Below, piece by piece: positions 37,125 to 47,159 of a DNA stretch of 64,000 nucleotides (position 1 is its first letter; every line of letters begins with the position of its first letter). The stretch comes from CAWCUK01 sp963798775 (lineage in GTDB: Bacteria; Bacteroidota; Ignavibacteria; Ignavibacteriales; Ignavibacteriaceae): contig CAWCUK010000008.1 of the NCBI GenBank assembly GCA_963798775.1, positions 85,652 to 149,651 on the forward strand. The letters run 5' to 3'. The translations under genes and the position numbers were made by a program. Below the pieces are notes generated by a model. The model saw only the letters and a list, made by a program, of their open reading frames with translations, did no database searches and was not told the DNA's origin.

Positions 37125-40100
37125 TTAAAAATCTACTCTCATTCCGAACCAAATATCACGCGGCTGACCGTACATAAAAAAGGAAGCAAAATCCGGGTTA
37201 TCAATATAAGGTTTAGAACTTGACTGCAGGTCACCAACTTTATCGCTGCCGGCTTGATAAAATTCATCGCCCGATTTAGCGGCTTGCGCTCTTAAATCAT
37301 CATATTCCGGAGAATTATACATCGGCAAATGCAGTGAAGCCAGATAATTCTTTTCATCTAAATCAGAAGAAAAAGCGTAGCCCTTATTTAACAGGCTTAC
37401 TTTCAAATTGAGTACATTGCTTACATCAACATAAAAAGTAGCGGTGGCGCCGGCAATATTAAAAGATTTGCTCAATTTCATATCGAGCATATAGTAATCC
37501 GGCCATTGTAAATTATTATTAAGATGAAGTTTTCCTAAAGGATTCCAGCTAAAATAATCTCCGGCCTGCCATTTAAAGAAAAAAGTAAGATTCCAATCAG
37601 ATAATAATTTTAAGCCTCCTAGATCAGGGCCGAAATCATCAGGCGAACGGAAAGTAATATTAGCGTTAACCGACGGACGAGGCAGCGCTCTGGATTCATC
37701 GCCCTGATATAACCCTGATTGATCATTATTAATATTTTTATCGGTTATTAAACTTTTCCCGGTGTAACCGGTTTTTTGGAGCATGTAATTGAAGTTAACA
37801 AACCCTCTAATCCAGCTATCGTCTCTTTTCTCAATATTAACTTCAACTCCCTGAATATCTTTATATTTATTATTTGACCAGGAATCATAATCGAGGACAT
37901 TATCGGCAGTTTTATAATTTACATCGCCGTGTTCTCCCGTAACATCTTTATAATACCCTGACATTTTTAATATATAACTGCCGTAGAAATTATAAGCCGT
38001 ACCAAGTTCATAAGAAGTTGTTTTCGGAGGTTCAAGATTGGGATTAGACATATCATATAAACCATTTTTATCATAGCGATAGCGGAACTGGTACATTGTA
38101 TAGTAAGGAGGATTTGACCTAAACTGGCCGTAATTAAAATAAAATTTGGAGCGGTCGGTAATCGGAAAAGAAACGCCTAAACGAGGACTGACAGTAAAGA
38201 AATTTTTAATAGGCTGTAAAAATCCGGGATGAGTTTCATCATATTGCCTGAATAAATCCCAGACATACGATTTTCCGGAAGTTAAATAATCGAATAACCA
38301 GGTATCCACAGCCTGCTTTTTATAAACATCTTCCGCAAACGGATCACTGGGCCACACACCGCCGCCGCCGTAATAATAATCAAAACGGACACCGAGATTA
38401 GCAATAATTTCATTAAAAGTAAGCTGATCCTGAACAAACACACCGGTTTGGCTGGGCTCTCGATGATAATTAAACTCATAAGTATTATACGCGTTTGTAT
38501 TCCATTTCTCCCAAAAATTATGGTCGAGATTTATCTTATTATACTCAACACCGGCTTTAACAAAATTATGTTCATCAATCTGTGAGGCAATATTAAATTT
38601 TACTGAATATTCATGTACCTTAGAATTATCGTATAAATCCCCTTCTTTACCTCTGAATCTAAATTTATTTAAAGCGTTAATCGCGTCATAACCGGGATAA
38701 GTAAAACCGTTAACATGATGACTGGGCGCGAACTGCCATTTACCGTAAGGCATTTCATCAACCGGGAAAGGCCCGAATGATGTAATCATTGTAGTATCGC
38801 GGTTATCGCCGGTGGGTGTATAATTACCAATGTTAAGGGTATTTACCTGAAGTTCGTAATAAGTTGAGTTTGATAAAACTTGATTCAATGTAAATCCGGC
38901 TAACCATGTAGTTTGATTAAGAATAGGATAAAACGGAGGATCGAACCAGTAAGTAAAATCGTCATAATAATTTAAATTATTAAGAGGCATAAATCCACCT
39001 CTGTCTGACGCATCCGGAGCATCACCCCAGGGAGGGCGAATAGGACTTACACCGATTTCTCTTTTAAACAAACCTTTTAAAGTTAAAGTCATACTTTTTG
39101 ACGGATTTGATTTAATAGTAAGCAAAGTAGTAGAAGACATATCTTTATCAAGAGTAACAGGCATTACATATTGTTTTTCTGTCGTGATATTCGAGAGGTA
39201 AAAAGTAGCGTCACCCAAAGCTTTACTAACTAAAGGAATCGGGCCTCCGAAACCGCCGTCAAAATTCCAATCATACCCGGTTTCTTTCCTGGAATGCTGT
39301 TCAAATAATTTCTTTTGTTCATCAGAAACCGTATAACCAAGTTCGGATAAACCTTTATAATCGGGCTCAGCCATAAACATCCAAGCGGAAAACAAATACA
39401 TATCGAGAGGTGTAGCCTGTTCACTAGGATCTTTAAAATTATTATAAGTCTCCGCCGCTTTATTCCAGCCTTCAAACTTCAACCCTAACTCGCGCATTTG
39501 AGTATTAGTTGCACCGTCAAAGGCAACAGTAGGATCTAAATAAATAGAAAGCATATCATTATGCGGATCAGAAATCCTTTGGCCGAATCTTTTTATATGA
39601 CTGTTATTTCTTGAAAGAGTTAAAGTGCCATGATAACCATTTTTATCACCGGATTTAGTTGTAATATTTATTAAACCCGAGCGGAAGTTTCCGTATTCCG
39701 CGTTATAACCGCCGGAAAGAAGCGATACTTGATCGATAGCGCTTAAGGGAATACTAGTTTCCGAATTACCCACAGCGGCGTTATTATAACCGAAACCGTC
39801 AATCATAGCGCCGGTTTCATCCGCGCTTCCGCCGCGAATAGTTAAATAGCCGTTCTGTTCGGAAACACCGGGAAGTTTTTCCAGAAATGAATTTATTTCT
39901 CTAATACCGCTTGCCTCTTGAATAGCATCGCTGCTTACAACCATCTGAGTATTAGTTACTTCCTTATGAAGCTGATCCTGATGCGCCGTAACAACCACTT
40001 CCTCACTTTCGATAACTGTGGAAGTTAAATTAATATTGAGCTGCGCAACACGGTCGGCAGAAACTTGAACATCTTTAATTACTTGCGTTTTATAACCAAT

Positions 40101-40358
40101 GGAGGATACTTTAACATCATAAGTACCAACGGGAACGTTTACAATAAAAAATTTACCTTCCTCATTTGTAGCGGCTCCAAGATTTGTTCCCATAACAATT
40201 ATATTAACGCCGAAGAGTCCTTCATTGGTTTTCGCGTCGGTAACAGTACCAATAATTCTGCTTCTGTTTTGCGCGATCATCTGAGTTGATATCATCGGCA
40301 ACAACAATGCTATCAAAACAAACAACTTGAAAAGATTGGGGAATACCCGTTTTCTCAT
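37125..40358 (-). CDS. TonB-dependent receptor with carboxypeptidase-like N-terminal domain
   Basis: About 1077 residues from the ATG at 40358 (CAGGAG upstream), the start of a signal peptide ending MIAQ. A carboxypeptidase-regulatory-like domain follows (SRIIGTVTDAKTNEGLFGVNIIVMGT), then a plug domain (GIREINSFLEKLPGVSEQNGYLTIRGGSADETGAMIDG) and a 22-strand-type barrel ending GMRVDF. It is SusC-like in layout and would import pectin oligosaccharides across the outer membrane using TonB. No SusD gene is adjacent. Confidence 0.93.
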   Translation of the reverse strand: MRKRVFPNLFKLFVLIALLLPMISTQMIAQNRSRIIGTVTDAKTNEGLFGVNIIVMGTNLGAATNEEGKFFIVNVPVGTYDVKVSSIGYKTQVIKDVQVSADRVAQLNINLTSTVIESEEVVVTAHQDQLHKEVTNTQMVVSSDAIQEASGIREINSFLEKLPGVSEQNGYLTIRGGSADETGAMIDGFGYNNAAVGNSETSIPLSAIDQVSLLSGGYNAEYGNFRSGLINITTKSGDKNGYHGTLTLSRNNSHIKRFGQRISDPHNDMLSIYLDPTVAFDGATNTQMRELGLKFEGWNKAAETYNNFKDPSEQATPLDMYLFSAWMFMAEPDYKGLSELGYTVSDEQKKLFEQHSRKETGYDWNFDGGFGGPIPLVSKALGDATFYLSNITTEKQYVMPVTLDKDMSSTTLLTIKSNPSKSMTLTLKGLFKREIGVSPIRPPWGDAPDASDRGGFMPLNNLNYYDDFTYWFDPPFYPILNQTTWLAGFTLNQVLSNSTYYELQVNTLNIGNYTPTGDNRDTTMITSFGPFPVDEMPYGKWQFAPSHHVNGFTYPGYDAINALNKFRFRGKEGDLYDNSKVHEYSVKFNIASQIDEHNFVKAGVEYNKINLDHNFWEKWNTNAYNTYEFNYHREPSQTGVFVQDQLTFNEIIANLGVRFDYYYGGGGVWPSDPFAEDVYKKQAVDTWLFDYLTSGKSYVWDLFRQYDETHPGFLQPIKNFFTVSPRLGVSFPITDRSKFYFNYGQFRSNPPYYTMYQFRYRYDKNGLYDMSNPNLEPPKTTSYELGTAYNFYGSYILKMSGYYKDVTGEHGDVNYKTADNVLDYDSWSNNKYKDIQGVEVNIEKRDDSWIRGFVNFNYMLQKTGYTGKSLITDKNINNDQSGLYQGDESRALPRPSVNANITFRSPDDFGPDLGGLKLLSDWNLTFFFKWQAGDYFSWNPLGKLHLNNNLQWPDYYMLDMKLSKSFNIAGATATFYVDVSNVLNLKVSLLNKGYAFSSDLDEKNYLASLHLPMYNSPEYDDLRAQAAKSGDEFYQAGSDKVGDLQSSSKPYIDNPDFASFFMYGQPRDIWFGMRVDF

Positions 40359-40399
40359 CTTTTGCTCCTGATGTTTTTTTACAAATTTCACTGAACTAT

Positions 40400-41791
40400 T
40401 TATTTAATTTTATCTTTTTGCAGTTCTATATATTTATTTAATACGGCAATATTTTGATTAAAGACTAAACTATTTATTCTGTTCTCCAGAGAATATTTCC
40501 CTTTCCACAATTCGCCGTCATATTTTTTATCTTTAAATTTATCATGCTTCGTAATCCAGCGGCCTAAAGAATCTTGCACAGCGATTATTTTATCCACAAT
40601 AGGTTCAAGTTTCTTCAGCAATTTGTCTTTCTCATCAATTGAGCGGGGCTCATTTACTTTATCTATATATTTTTTCGGACCTAACTTTAATATTTCTTTA
40701 TACTTTTTAACAGTTTGGTCAATTGAATCCCGCAGATCCATTTCATAACCGTATCCGGTCCTTCTTTCCTCACTTAATTGATCAACTGAAGCGACTCGAA
40801 TTCTTCCGCGATCATAGTACATTGGTTTATTAGTACCAAGTTCAAGAAAACGACAGTATTTACCATTAGGAAGTTGTACTTTACGAAGCCAATTTACAGC
40901 ATCCGGTATAGGGTTAAGAATATTTTCATCCTGCACAACCAGATAAATATTTAATAACGAGTTTATATTTCGAATAGTAACAATAGGCGAAACGCAGGGA
41001 GGTTCAAAAGTCCTTGCCCAAACCGGCTGAAGGAATTGGTTATACTGCATACCCCAAGCAGGCTGAGGCGGAGGAAGCTGCGAAATATCGATATATCTTG
41101 CCGCTTTTTTGATTGAAGCTAAATATTCAGGCATCCGGTAATAATTATAAGCGTCAATCATAACTTTTATACAATCGTTAATCCCGCCGTCGTTAAACGT
41201 AGCATAATCATGATAATTATTCTGTTTAGGATATTTATGGGGCCATCCGCCTAAGGGGAGCTGGCTTTTCAGCATCATGCTTAAAGCTTTTTCTATTCCG
41301 CCCTTAACCGCATTATTTTCTTTCAGCTGATCGAAAGCCATAAGGAAACGAATAGCTCCTTGAGTTTGGTTATCATCAAAACTAACAACCTGATCTTCTT
41401 CGGGATTAGCGAAATGGATTTTATGATTCCACCCGCCGAACTTATTTTGACCTTTAACTAAGGCTAAGGCAGCTTCTTCGGCATAAGTTAAATAAACTGA
41501 ATCTTTAGTCGCTAAATAAGCTTGAAGAAAAGACATGCCGACAGCGGGCGTTCCAGGCTCCTGTACTTCAATGGTCCAGTTGTCTGTTCTTCCTTCGCCC
41601 CACTTTTCCTTCATATCAACCGAATAACTGTAAACATAACCGCCATTAATGGCAATTGAATGATAGAATTCGATTCCCTTTTTAAGAGCTTGTTCAGCCT
41701 TTTCTAATTTGTTTTGAGGAAGAGCGGAATAAAAAAACCCGGAAAAGAAATAGATGAGGCAAAATAATTTAAGCATACTTTTAAACAACAA
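40400..41791 (-). CDS. Pectate lyase, PL10-type
   Basis: 463 residues with an N-terminal signal peptide; an internal Met at residue 6 is an equally good start. PL10 features are visible: GGWNHKIHF, DDNQTQGAIRFLMAF, LPLGGWPHKYPKQNNYHDYATFNDGGINDCIKVM, and ERRTGYGYEMDLRD. PL10 enzymes cleave polygalacturonate by anti-beta-elimination with a calcium ion. There is no T9SS tail, so it may act in the periplasm on imported oligomers, unlike PL1 and PL9 here. It is one base from the PL1 gene. Confidence 0.88.
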   Translation of the reverse strand: MLFKSMLKLFCLIYFFSGFFYSALPQNKLEKAEQALKKGIEFYHSIAINGGYVYSYSVDMKEKWGEGRTDNWTIEVQEPGTPAVGMSFLQAYLATKDSVYLTYAEEAALALVKGQNKFGGWNHKIHFANPEEDQVVSFDDNQTQGAIRFLMAFDQLKENNAVKGGIEKALSMMLKSQLPLGGWPHKYPKQNNYHDYATFNDGGINDCIKVMIDAYNYYRMPEYLASIKKAARYIDISQLPPPQPAWGMQYNQFLQPVWARTFEPPCVSPIVTIRNINSLLNIYLVVQDENILNPIPDAVNWLRKVQLPNGKYCRFLELGTNKPMYYDRGRIRVASVDQLSEERRTGYGYEMDLRDSIDQTVKKYKEILKLGPKKYIDKVNEPRSIDEKDKLLKKLEPIVDKIIAVQDSLGRWITKHDKFKDKKYDGELWKGKYSLENRINSLVFNQNIAVLNKYIELQKDKIK

Positions 41792-41792
41792 A

Positions 41793-43460
41793 TTATTTAA
41801 GAAGAATTAATTTTATTGTATGAGAAAAGCCGCCGGCAGAGATGCGCGCGAAGTATACACCGGAAGGCAGTACGCTGCTACTAAAACTAACTTTATAGCT
41901 GCCGGCAGGCTGTAATCGATTAACCAAAGTAGATACTTTTTTCCCAAGCGCATTATAAACCGAGAGGTTCACTTTAGATGAAACAGGAAGATCATATATT
42001 ATAATAGTTGCGGGATTAAACGGATTCGGATAATTATTATACAATTTAAAACCTGTAGGCGTTTCTATTTTGCTATGTTCAACAGAAGTAGCGGGCGAAC
42101 CGACAAGTGAATTAACATAATTTTCGATATTTGAATAACCGTTTGACGCTATAATGCTCGCGTCCGATGAATCAGAAGGATTTAAGGCGTTGCTGTTTTC
42201 ATATTCATCGGGCATTCCGTCATGGTCGGAATCAATAGGCGGAGTCGTTGAGTTCAAAGTAGGCCAGCCGCCAACATCGGTTTGAGAATCAATAATACCT
42301 TTCATTCCTCCGGCATAAGTAGCACCGAAAGGAGCGTTTCCGGTTTTAACTTCATTTATCACTCTTAAATCAGCTGAATCTCTTGTGGGATAATTTGCAC
42401 CCGCGTTTTCAAGTACGGAATAATAAGCGTTTTGGGCCGTTTCCGTAATCACCGGAGCAACTTCTATAGGTTCATATAATTTAAAAGAGTCTAATAACGC
42501 CAACGAAGGCTGAACGCCGCCATTCCAATTGTTATTAGTAACAGCAGTATCTCCTTCCATAAAATTACCCGCGACATACCATTTACTATAACCTTCTGGG
42601 GGATCATAAGCATCGGAAGGATTTATAATACGATGGTGAACATCTCCGGATTTAGTAGCCGGGCCGGGTTTATAATAATTATTTATTATATTCTGGTTGC
42701 CGGATTCACCGCCGTAGGCGCTGTTAAAGCCCCAGTTGAAAATTAGATTATTTCTAAAATCGACAATTTCCGTATTAGCTGTACTTAAATGATAGCGGGC
42801 TCCGCAGAAACGGGGCAGACGGCTCGAATGATCCGCCAATAAATTATGATGAAAAGTAGCGCCCATTCCTCCCCAAATTCCGCCGTAACCGTGATCGCCT
42901 TTTTCATGAAAAGAATGATAAAGACTCTCACTTATTATACACCACTGCAGGGTAAAATCCTTATTATCGTAAAAACTCGCGGCTTCATCAATGGACCAGC
43001 TAAATGAGCAATGATCGATAATAATATTATGATAACCGCCGTTCCCGTGGATAGCGTCATCCTGATATTTCCTTAAATCACCCATTCTGCAGCGGATATA
43101 TCTAATTATTACATTATTGGCTTGTACAGAAAGAGTATAATTAGCTATACATATTCCGTCACCCGGCGCGGTTTGTCCCGCTACTGTAACATAGCCGTGA
43201 GAGATTTTTATTGGAGAGTCGAGAAAAATTGTACCCGAAACTTTGAAAACAATTACGCGAGGATAACTCTTGCTAAGCGCGTCTCTTAAACTGCCGGCAC
43301 CGTAATCATTAAGATTAGTTACTTCAATAACTCTTCCTCCCCTACCGCCGGTTGTATAACGCCCGAAACCTTCGGCGCCGGGAAAAGCTAATTGTTGCGC
43401 GTTTAAATCAGTGAAAAAGAAAGCTGCAATTATTACAAAAAGTGAAATAAATTTATTCAT
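41793..43460 (-). CDS. Secreted pectate lyase, PL1 family, with T9SS tail
   Basis: 555 residues. A signal peptide ends near NAQQ, then FPGAEGFGRYTTGGRGG and VTNLNDYGAGSLRDAL, the standard opening of Bacteroidota PL1 lyases. The beta-helix includes NVIIRYIRCRMGD, DHCSFSWSIDEAASFY and HHNLLADHSSRLPR, with the catalytic arginine region. A region with acidic DSDHDGMPDEYE (calcium-binding thrombospondin-type-3-like) precedes the T9SS tail with YNNYPNPFNPAT. It would cut pectate outside the cell. Confidence 0.92.
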   Translation of the reverse strand: MNKFISLFVIIAAFFFTDLNAQQLAFPGAEGFGRYTTGGRGGRVIEVTNLNDYGAGSLRDALSKSYPRVIVFKVSGTIFLDSPIKISHGYVTVAGQTAPGDGICIANYTLSVQANNVIIRYIRCRMGDLRKYQDDAIHGNGGYHNIIIDHCSFSWSIDEAASFYDNKDFTLQWCIISESLYHSFHEKGDHGYGGIWGGMGATFHHNLLADHSSRLPRFCGARYHLSTANTEIVDFRNNLIFNWGFNSAYGGESGNQNIINNYYKPGPATKSGDVHHRIINPSDAYDPPEGYSKWYVAGNFMEGDTAVTNNNWNGGVQPSLALLDSFKLYEPIEVAPVITETAQNAYYSVLENAGANYPTRDSADLRVINEVKTGNAPFGATYAGGMKGIIDSQTDVGGWPTLNSTTPPIDSDHDGMPDEYENSNALNPSDSSDASIIASNGYSNIENYVNSLVGSPATSVEHSKIETPTGFKLYNNYPNPFNPATIIIYDLPVSSKVNLSVYNALGKKVSTLVNRLQPAGSYKVSFSSSVLPSGVYFARISAGGFSHTIKLILLK

Positions 43461-43478
43461 ATAGGTTTTAGTTGTGGA

Positions 43479-44744
43479 TTAAAATGTAACTAATATTGGA
43501 TTACTTAATTTAAGAGATGTGTTTTTTAAATATGCGTTAAACTCGTCTTGATTTTTTATTCCATCCGGCTCTTTCTGCCAGGCAGCGGCAAAATAATATT
43601 TTACCTTTTTAGCAGGTTTGAAAACCACAATTTGGTTTAATGAATCTTCAACAACTTTATTAAAATCAGATTCTTTATAAAATACGGCAATACCTAAACT
43701 GTCGCCCGATAAACTCTGAGCTCCGTAGAGTGCTATATACTGCCAATCGTTATTTCCGGCAGATTTAATAAAATTTGTATTTTCATGTTTAGCAATACCG
43801 GTACAAAGCGGCAATTGTTTATTTAATGAAATATTTACTTTCGTAAGCCTGCTTTCCGCGGAAATAGATAAATTAGAAAGTAAATCATATTTATTTTGGT
43901 TCACTTTCCAATTCATATATTTAGTAACAACATCAGATTGTATAACTCCGTTTACAGAAATTCGGCAAACAACTTTTTCAACATTGCTAACAGTTACCGG
44001 TTTATCATCCATCCAAGCGGCAATTGAACCTATACCGAGTGTTTCACCGACTTTGAAGATGTCCATTCCCCAATCAAGCATATTTGTGTAGGATTCTTTA
44101 CTGTCAGAAACTAAATCATTAACACCAATTTTATGAACTATAAGATCGTTAGTTTTTTTACCGAAAATATCGGTTCGGTTTCTAGAATCTAAATAAAAAC
44201 GATAGGCGATTAAATCCGATTCCCACACCGGACCTTCTGCCCTATATAAGGCATCATGCGCAAAATGATTAGCGGGCACAGAAACGGAATCCTCATTTAC
44301 AAATTTTCCTCCTGAGTAAATTCCGTTTTCTAATTTATAATCCTTCTTTACTCCCAACTGAGCTTGAGTTCTTTTTTCATAACTTTTCTTAATTGATCCT
44401 TGAGCAGAATACTCAACAGTAAACACCTTCTTTTCTTTAGGTGAGAATGAAGCAAGAAAAAGTATATTGTCATTTTTATCGTCGGCGTCTATATCTTCTA
44501 ACTGGCTGGGGACTTCTTTAGTCCCGCTTTTTACAATAAACGCGTTTTCATTAAAAGAAGGATATTTTTCTTTAACGGCAGAAATTTTCAGTTGAATAAT
44601 TTCATTATTACGGCTGATACTCAAGGGATTTTCAGCTTGAACTTTAAAATTACGGTTTAACTTAAGCGAATAATTCTGAGCCGTTAAAAAAGAAGAAAAG
44701 ATAATAAGGAAGGCAAAGTAAAATTTTATTTTCATATAGTTCAT
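43479..44744 (-). CDS. DUF4861 family protein
   Basis: 421 residues with a signal peptide (ending near TAQN). The mid-region RAEGPVWESDLIAYRFYLDSRNRTDIFGKK and the block NMLDWGMDIFKVGETLGIGSIAAW are characteristic of the DUF4861 family common in Bacteroidota pectin loci. The biochemical role is not securely known; a carbohydrate-active beta-sandwich is suggested by the context. It is the first gene of the long minus-strand locus, next to PL1, and has a hairpin terminator just upstream that isolates it from the next gene. Confidence 0.75.
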   Translation of the reverse strand: MNYMKIKFYFAFLIIFSSFLTAQNYSLKLNRNFKVQAENPLSISRNNEIIQLKISAVKEKYPSFNENAFIVKSGTKEVPSQLEDIDADDKNDNILFLASFSPKEKKVFTVEYSAQGSIKKSYEKRTQAQLGVKKDYKLENGIYSGGKFVNEDSVSVPANHFAHDALYRAEGPVWESDLIAYRFYLDSRNRTDIFGKKTNDLIVHKIGVNDLVSDSKESYTNMLDWGMDIFKVGETLGIGSIAAWMDDKPVTVSNVEKVVCRISVNGVIQSDVVTKYMNWKVNQNKYDLLSNLSISAESRLTKVNISLNKQLPLCTGIAKHENTNFIKSAGNNDWQYIALYGAQSLSGDSLGIAVFYKESDFNKVVEDSLNQIVVFKPAKKVKYYFAAAWQKEPDGIKNQDEFNAYLKNTSLKLSNPILVTF

Positions 44745-44754
44745 TATTAAAATT

Positions 44755-44788
44755 GAAGCACCTTTTCATGTTTCAGAAAAGGCGCTTC
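44755..44788. terminator. Bidirectional rho-independent terminator
   Basis: A 13-base stem GAAGCACCTTTTC / GAAAAGGCGCTTC with one wobble pair and an 8-base loop, followed by TTTT on the plus strand. It ends the DUF6266-like gene on the minus strand and marks the upstream boundary of the pectin locus. Confidence 0.8.
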
Positions 44789-44942
44789 TTTTATATAATA
44801 ATTATTTAAGCAGCATCAAATTCAGACGTATGGGTGGATGTCCAAAACATTTTATTGTTTTCAGTAACGGCCGCAGAAACCGCAAGAAAAAGAAGTCCAT
44901 TTGTATAATTTAAAACTTTCTGTTTAATTTCAGAGGGAAAGA

Positions 44943-45479
44943 TTATTTCGGACTTAAGTACACCGGAACCTGAAGCGGGTAAAACTTCAGACGTAAAGCC
45001 GGTAAAACAGGACCATCTTTTACCGCTTCAACGGGGTTAGTTAAATAAAAATAACTGTGCAGGAAGAATATATTTTCAAAAGGCGGTTTTTTTTCTAATG
45101 TAACGGTTAAACCGGATTTATCCACAGCAACAACAGATATAGGCAAACTGCCGCCGGGAGGTGTGATTATATTCTTTAGAGTTAGGCTTCCCCCGCTGCA
45201 TAAAGGACGATTATACATTATCACCCTATTATAAGGAACTGTCCCTTTTATTTTAGCATTTTTCCAAATTGCTTTAAGAACCGGATCGGCTGTAACTGTT
45301 TTTGCCAGAAGTACGGCTAATTTAAAGTTATTTCTGCCTTCAACCGCTTTTTCTGATTTACTTGGTGTGAAATTAAGTGGTATAGCGTAGGCAAATTGTT
45401 CGCCGTTCCTTCTTCTCATAATAACATCCCCGACTTTACCGGAAACTGATCCTAATACTTTTCTATATACTCTTCCCAT
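44943..45479 (-). CDS. DUF6266-like hypothetical protein, probably frameshifted near its C-terminus
   Basis: 178 residues. The opening MGRVYRKVLGSVSGKVGDVI resembles the DUF6266 family of unknown function in Bacteroidota (start MG, then GxSGKVG). The last 17 residues read like non-coding sequence. Moving one frame at about 45000-45005, in a CCGG stretch, continues with GFTSEVLPAS and ends VTENNKMFWTSTHTSEFDAA, with a stop at 44806-44808. That extension looks like a natural protein end, so the real gene is probably 44806-45479 with a one-base indel. A terminator follows the extended stop. Confidence 0.6.
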   Translation of the reverse strand: MGRVYRKVLGSVSGKVGDVIMRRRNGEQFAYAIPLNFTPSKSEKAVEGRNNFKLAVLLAKTVTADPVLKAIWKNAKIKGTVPYNRVIMYNRPLCSGGSLTLKNIITPPGGSLPISVVAVDKSGLTVTLEKKPPFENIFFLHSYFYLTNPVEAVKDGPVLPALRLKFYPLQVPVYLSPK

Positions 45480-45837
45480 TTTGTAATTCCTTTTTAATCG
45501 ACTTTAGAAGGATTTGTAAACGAGTTTTGTATGACTTAATTACCTATTAAAAACGGAGCTGAAACGCATCTGAAACGGACGTGGAACCCAGGTAGAAAAG
45601 TCGAAAACCCTCAGTTGAGATTATATAATAATTATTTATAATAATAAATGCAATATGGGTGAGAGCAATTTAAAATATTAAATTTTGCTGAATTTTGGAT
45701 TGGAGAATATAAGATTAGTTAATATTTTAATTTTTAGTTTCGGCTAAAGCCGTTATTGGTTTTTTATTCTCATTTCCCCGACTTAAAAGTCGGGGCTATT
45801 CAATTATTTTGTTTCTATATTTGGTTTGTTCAGTATT
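45480..45837. other. Intergenic region with two short palindromes
   Basis: No gene seen. It holds CGGCTAAAGCCG (45741-45752) and CCCCGACTTAAAAGTCGGGG (45776-45795), the latter 42 bases after the desaturase stop and able to act as its terminator. Palindromes of this style recur in intergenic DNA of related genomes and could be REP-like repeats. Confidence 0.55.
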
Positions 45838-46836
45838 TTACCGGTCGAGGACTAAAAGCCTGTTATAAATAAAATCAAAGGAGAAAGTTTTACTCTTAGA
45901 TCTTCGTTCAATATATTCGGCAATTTTTTTAAGTCGTTCCGGTATTGCAAGAATAGCCTCTTGCGCTTTTTCGGCAACTTCTGAAATACCCGTAATTTTT
46001 TCTATATTCCAAAACTTAATGGCTTCCTCAACAATTTTTTTATAATCCCAGGGACCGTAAATATCTTTTCTTCTAATTATATCAGCCATCTCTTTAAAAT
46101 TTTCCACCGAATGGCCGGGCATTTCTATAGCCGGCATAACCGCAGCCGCTGAAACAAGCGCTCTATCCGGATCAAGGTTAAGAATTTCTTTAAAAACATT
46201 TCTGTAAAAAGTATAATGTTTAGCTTCATCGGCCGCAACACTTTTAAGAATACCTTTTAAGAGGGGATCATGATCCCCCGCGTGATCGCCTGTATTTTTA
46301 TGTGAAATCTGAGTGGCGCGTTCCTGCAGAGTTGTATAAACAAAAACTCTATAAGGATCATTATGCCATGCCGGATTAAAACCCGCTTGGATGTAATGAA
46401 ACTGTAAAAGTTCAACTTCACGGAAATTAAATATTCTGCTGTCGCGTACATAATCTCTAATAACATTACCGTGCCTATCCTCTTCCGCAGTCCACATATT
46501 AGTCCAGTTTGCCCAAAAACTATCGTGCCCAAGATGGTGAGAAATCAGCCGGTGGAAATGAGGAAGCCCTTCTTCGGTTATAAGATTCAGTGCAAGCGCG
46601 ATTCTAACAGCGTCCCCTAAACCTTTAGAACGTTTTCTCAGATTTTCCACAATTAAATTTTGATCATCGGACATTTTTTCATCGGCGGGCAGAAAATCAC
46701 TTGAAAACCATAATTTTCTTTTTTCCACATGAGATTTGATCCATTCTTTTACTTTTGTTTCAAGATGTAAAAGGACTTCTATTTTATTTATTTTTATTTT
46801 TTCCGTCGAATTTAAGTTCGGGATTAAGATATCCAT
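45838..46836 (-). CDS. Acyl-ACP desaturase-like di-iron protein (FA_desaturase_2)
   Basis: 332 residues, no signal peptide. Ferritin-like di-iron motifs are visible: WTAEEDRHG (ExxH, near residue 116) and ADEAKHYTFYR (ExxH, near residue 208), together with earlier and later glutamates, as in soluble stearoyl-ACP desaturases. It would insert a double bond into an acyl-ACP chain using oxygen and ferredoxin. It stands alone and is unrelated to the pectin genes. In an anaerobic or facultative lineage its presence suggests at least occasional oxygen exposure. Confidence 0.87.
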   Translation of the reverse strand: MDILIPNLNSTEKIKINKIEVLLHLETKVKEWIKSHVEKRKLWFSSDFLPADEKMSDDQNLIVENLRKRSKGLGDAVRIALALNLITEEGLPHFHRLISHHLGHDSFWANWTNMWTAEEDRHGNVIRDYVRDSRIFNFREVELLQFHYIQAGFNPAWHNDPYRVFVYTTLQERATQISHKNTGDHAGDHDPLLKGILKSVAADEAKHYTFYRNVFKEILNLDPDRALVSAAAVMPAIEMPGHSVENFKEMADIIRRKDIYGPWDYKKIVEEAIKFWNIEKITGISEVAEKAQEAILAIPERLKKIAEYIERRSKSKTFSFDFIYNRLLVLDR

Positions 46837-47159
46837 AATTTCCTTTGAAATGGTTTTTATTGATATGAGTTTAGGCAGTTAATTATCTCTTAAATTTAAT
46901 TCGTGAAGAAACAATAACCGCTTATACTATAATAACATAGAATATTACTTATTAAAATAAAAGATAATTTGAAAATGGTTTATAAAATGTTACCGAGTGA
47001 AAAATAAATAGTTCCTTAAATAAACGTAAAACCGAGACTATTTTAATATAAATCTAATTATTACAGATTTGTTTCCGAATCTGATTTAAATCTCCACCCG
47101 GTATTTCTAAATTTATTAAACTAATTGAGAAAATGAAAATTTTAAGAAAGGAGAAGAAT
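46837..47159. other. Divergent intergenic region
   Basis: AT-rich DNA between the minus-strand desaturase and the plus-strand zinc-ribbon gene, so promoters for both must lie here. No strong palindrome or small gene was recognised. The ribosome site AAAGGAG for the zinc-ribbon gene is at its right end. Confidence 0.5.
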
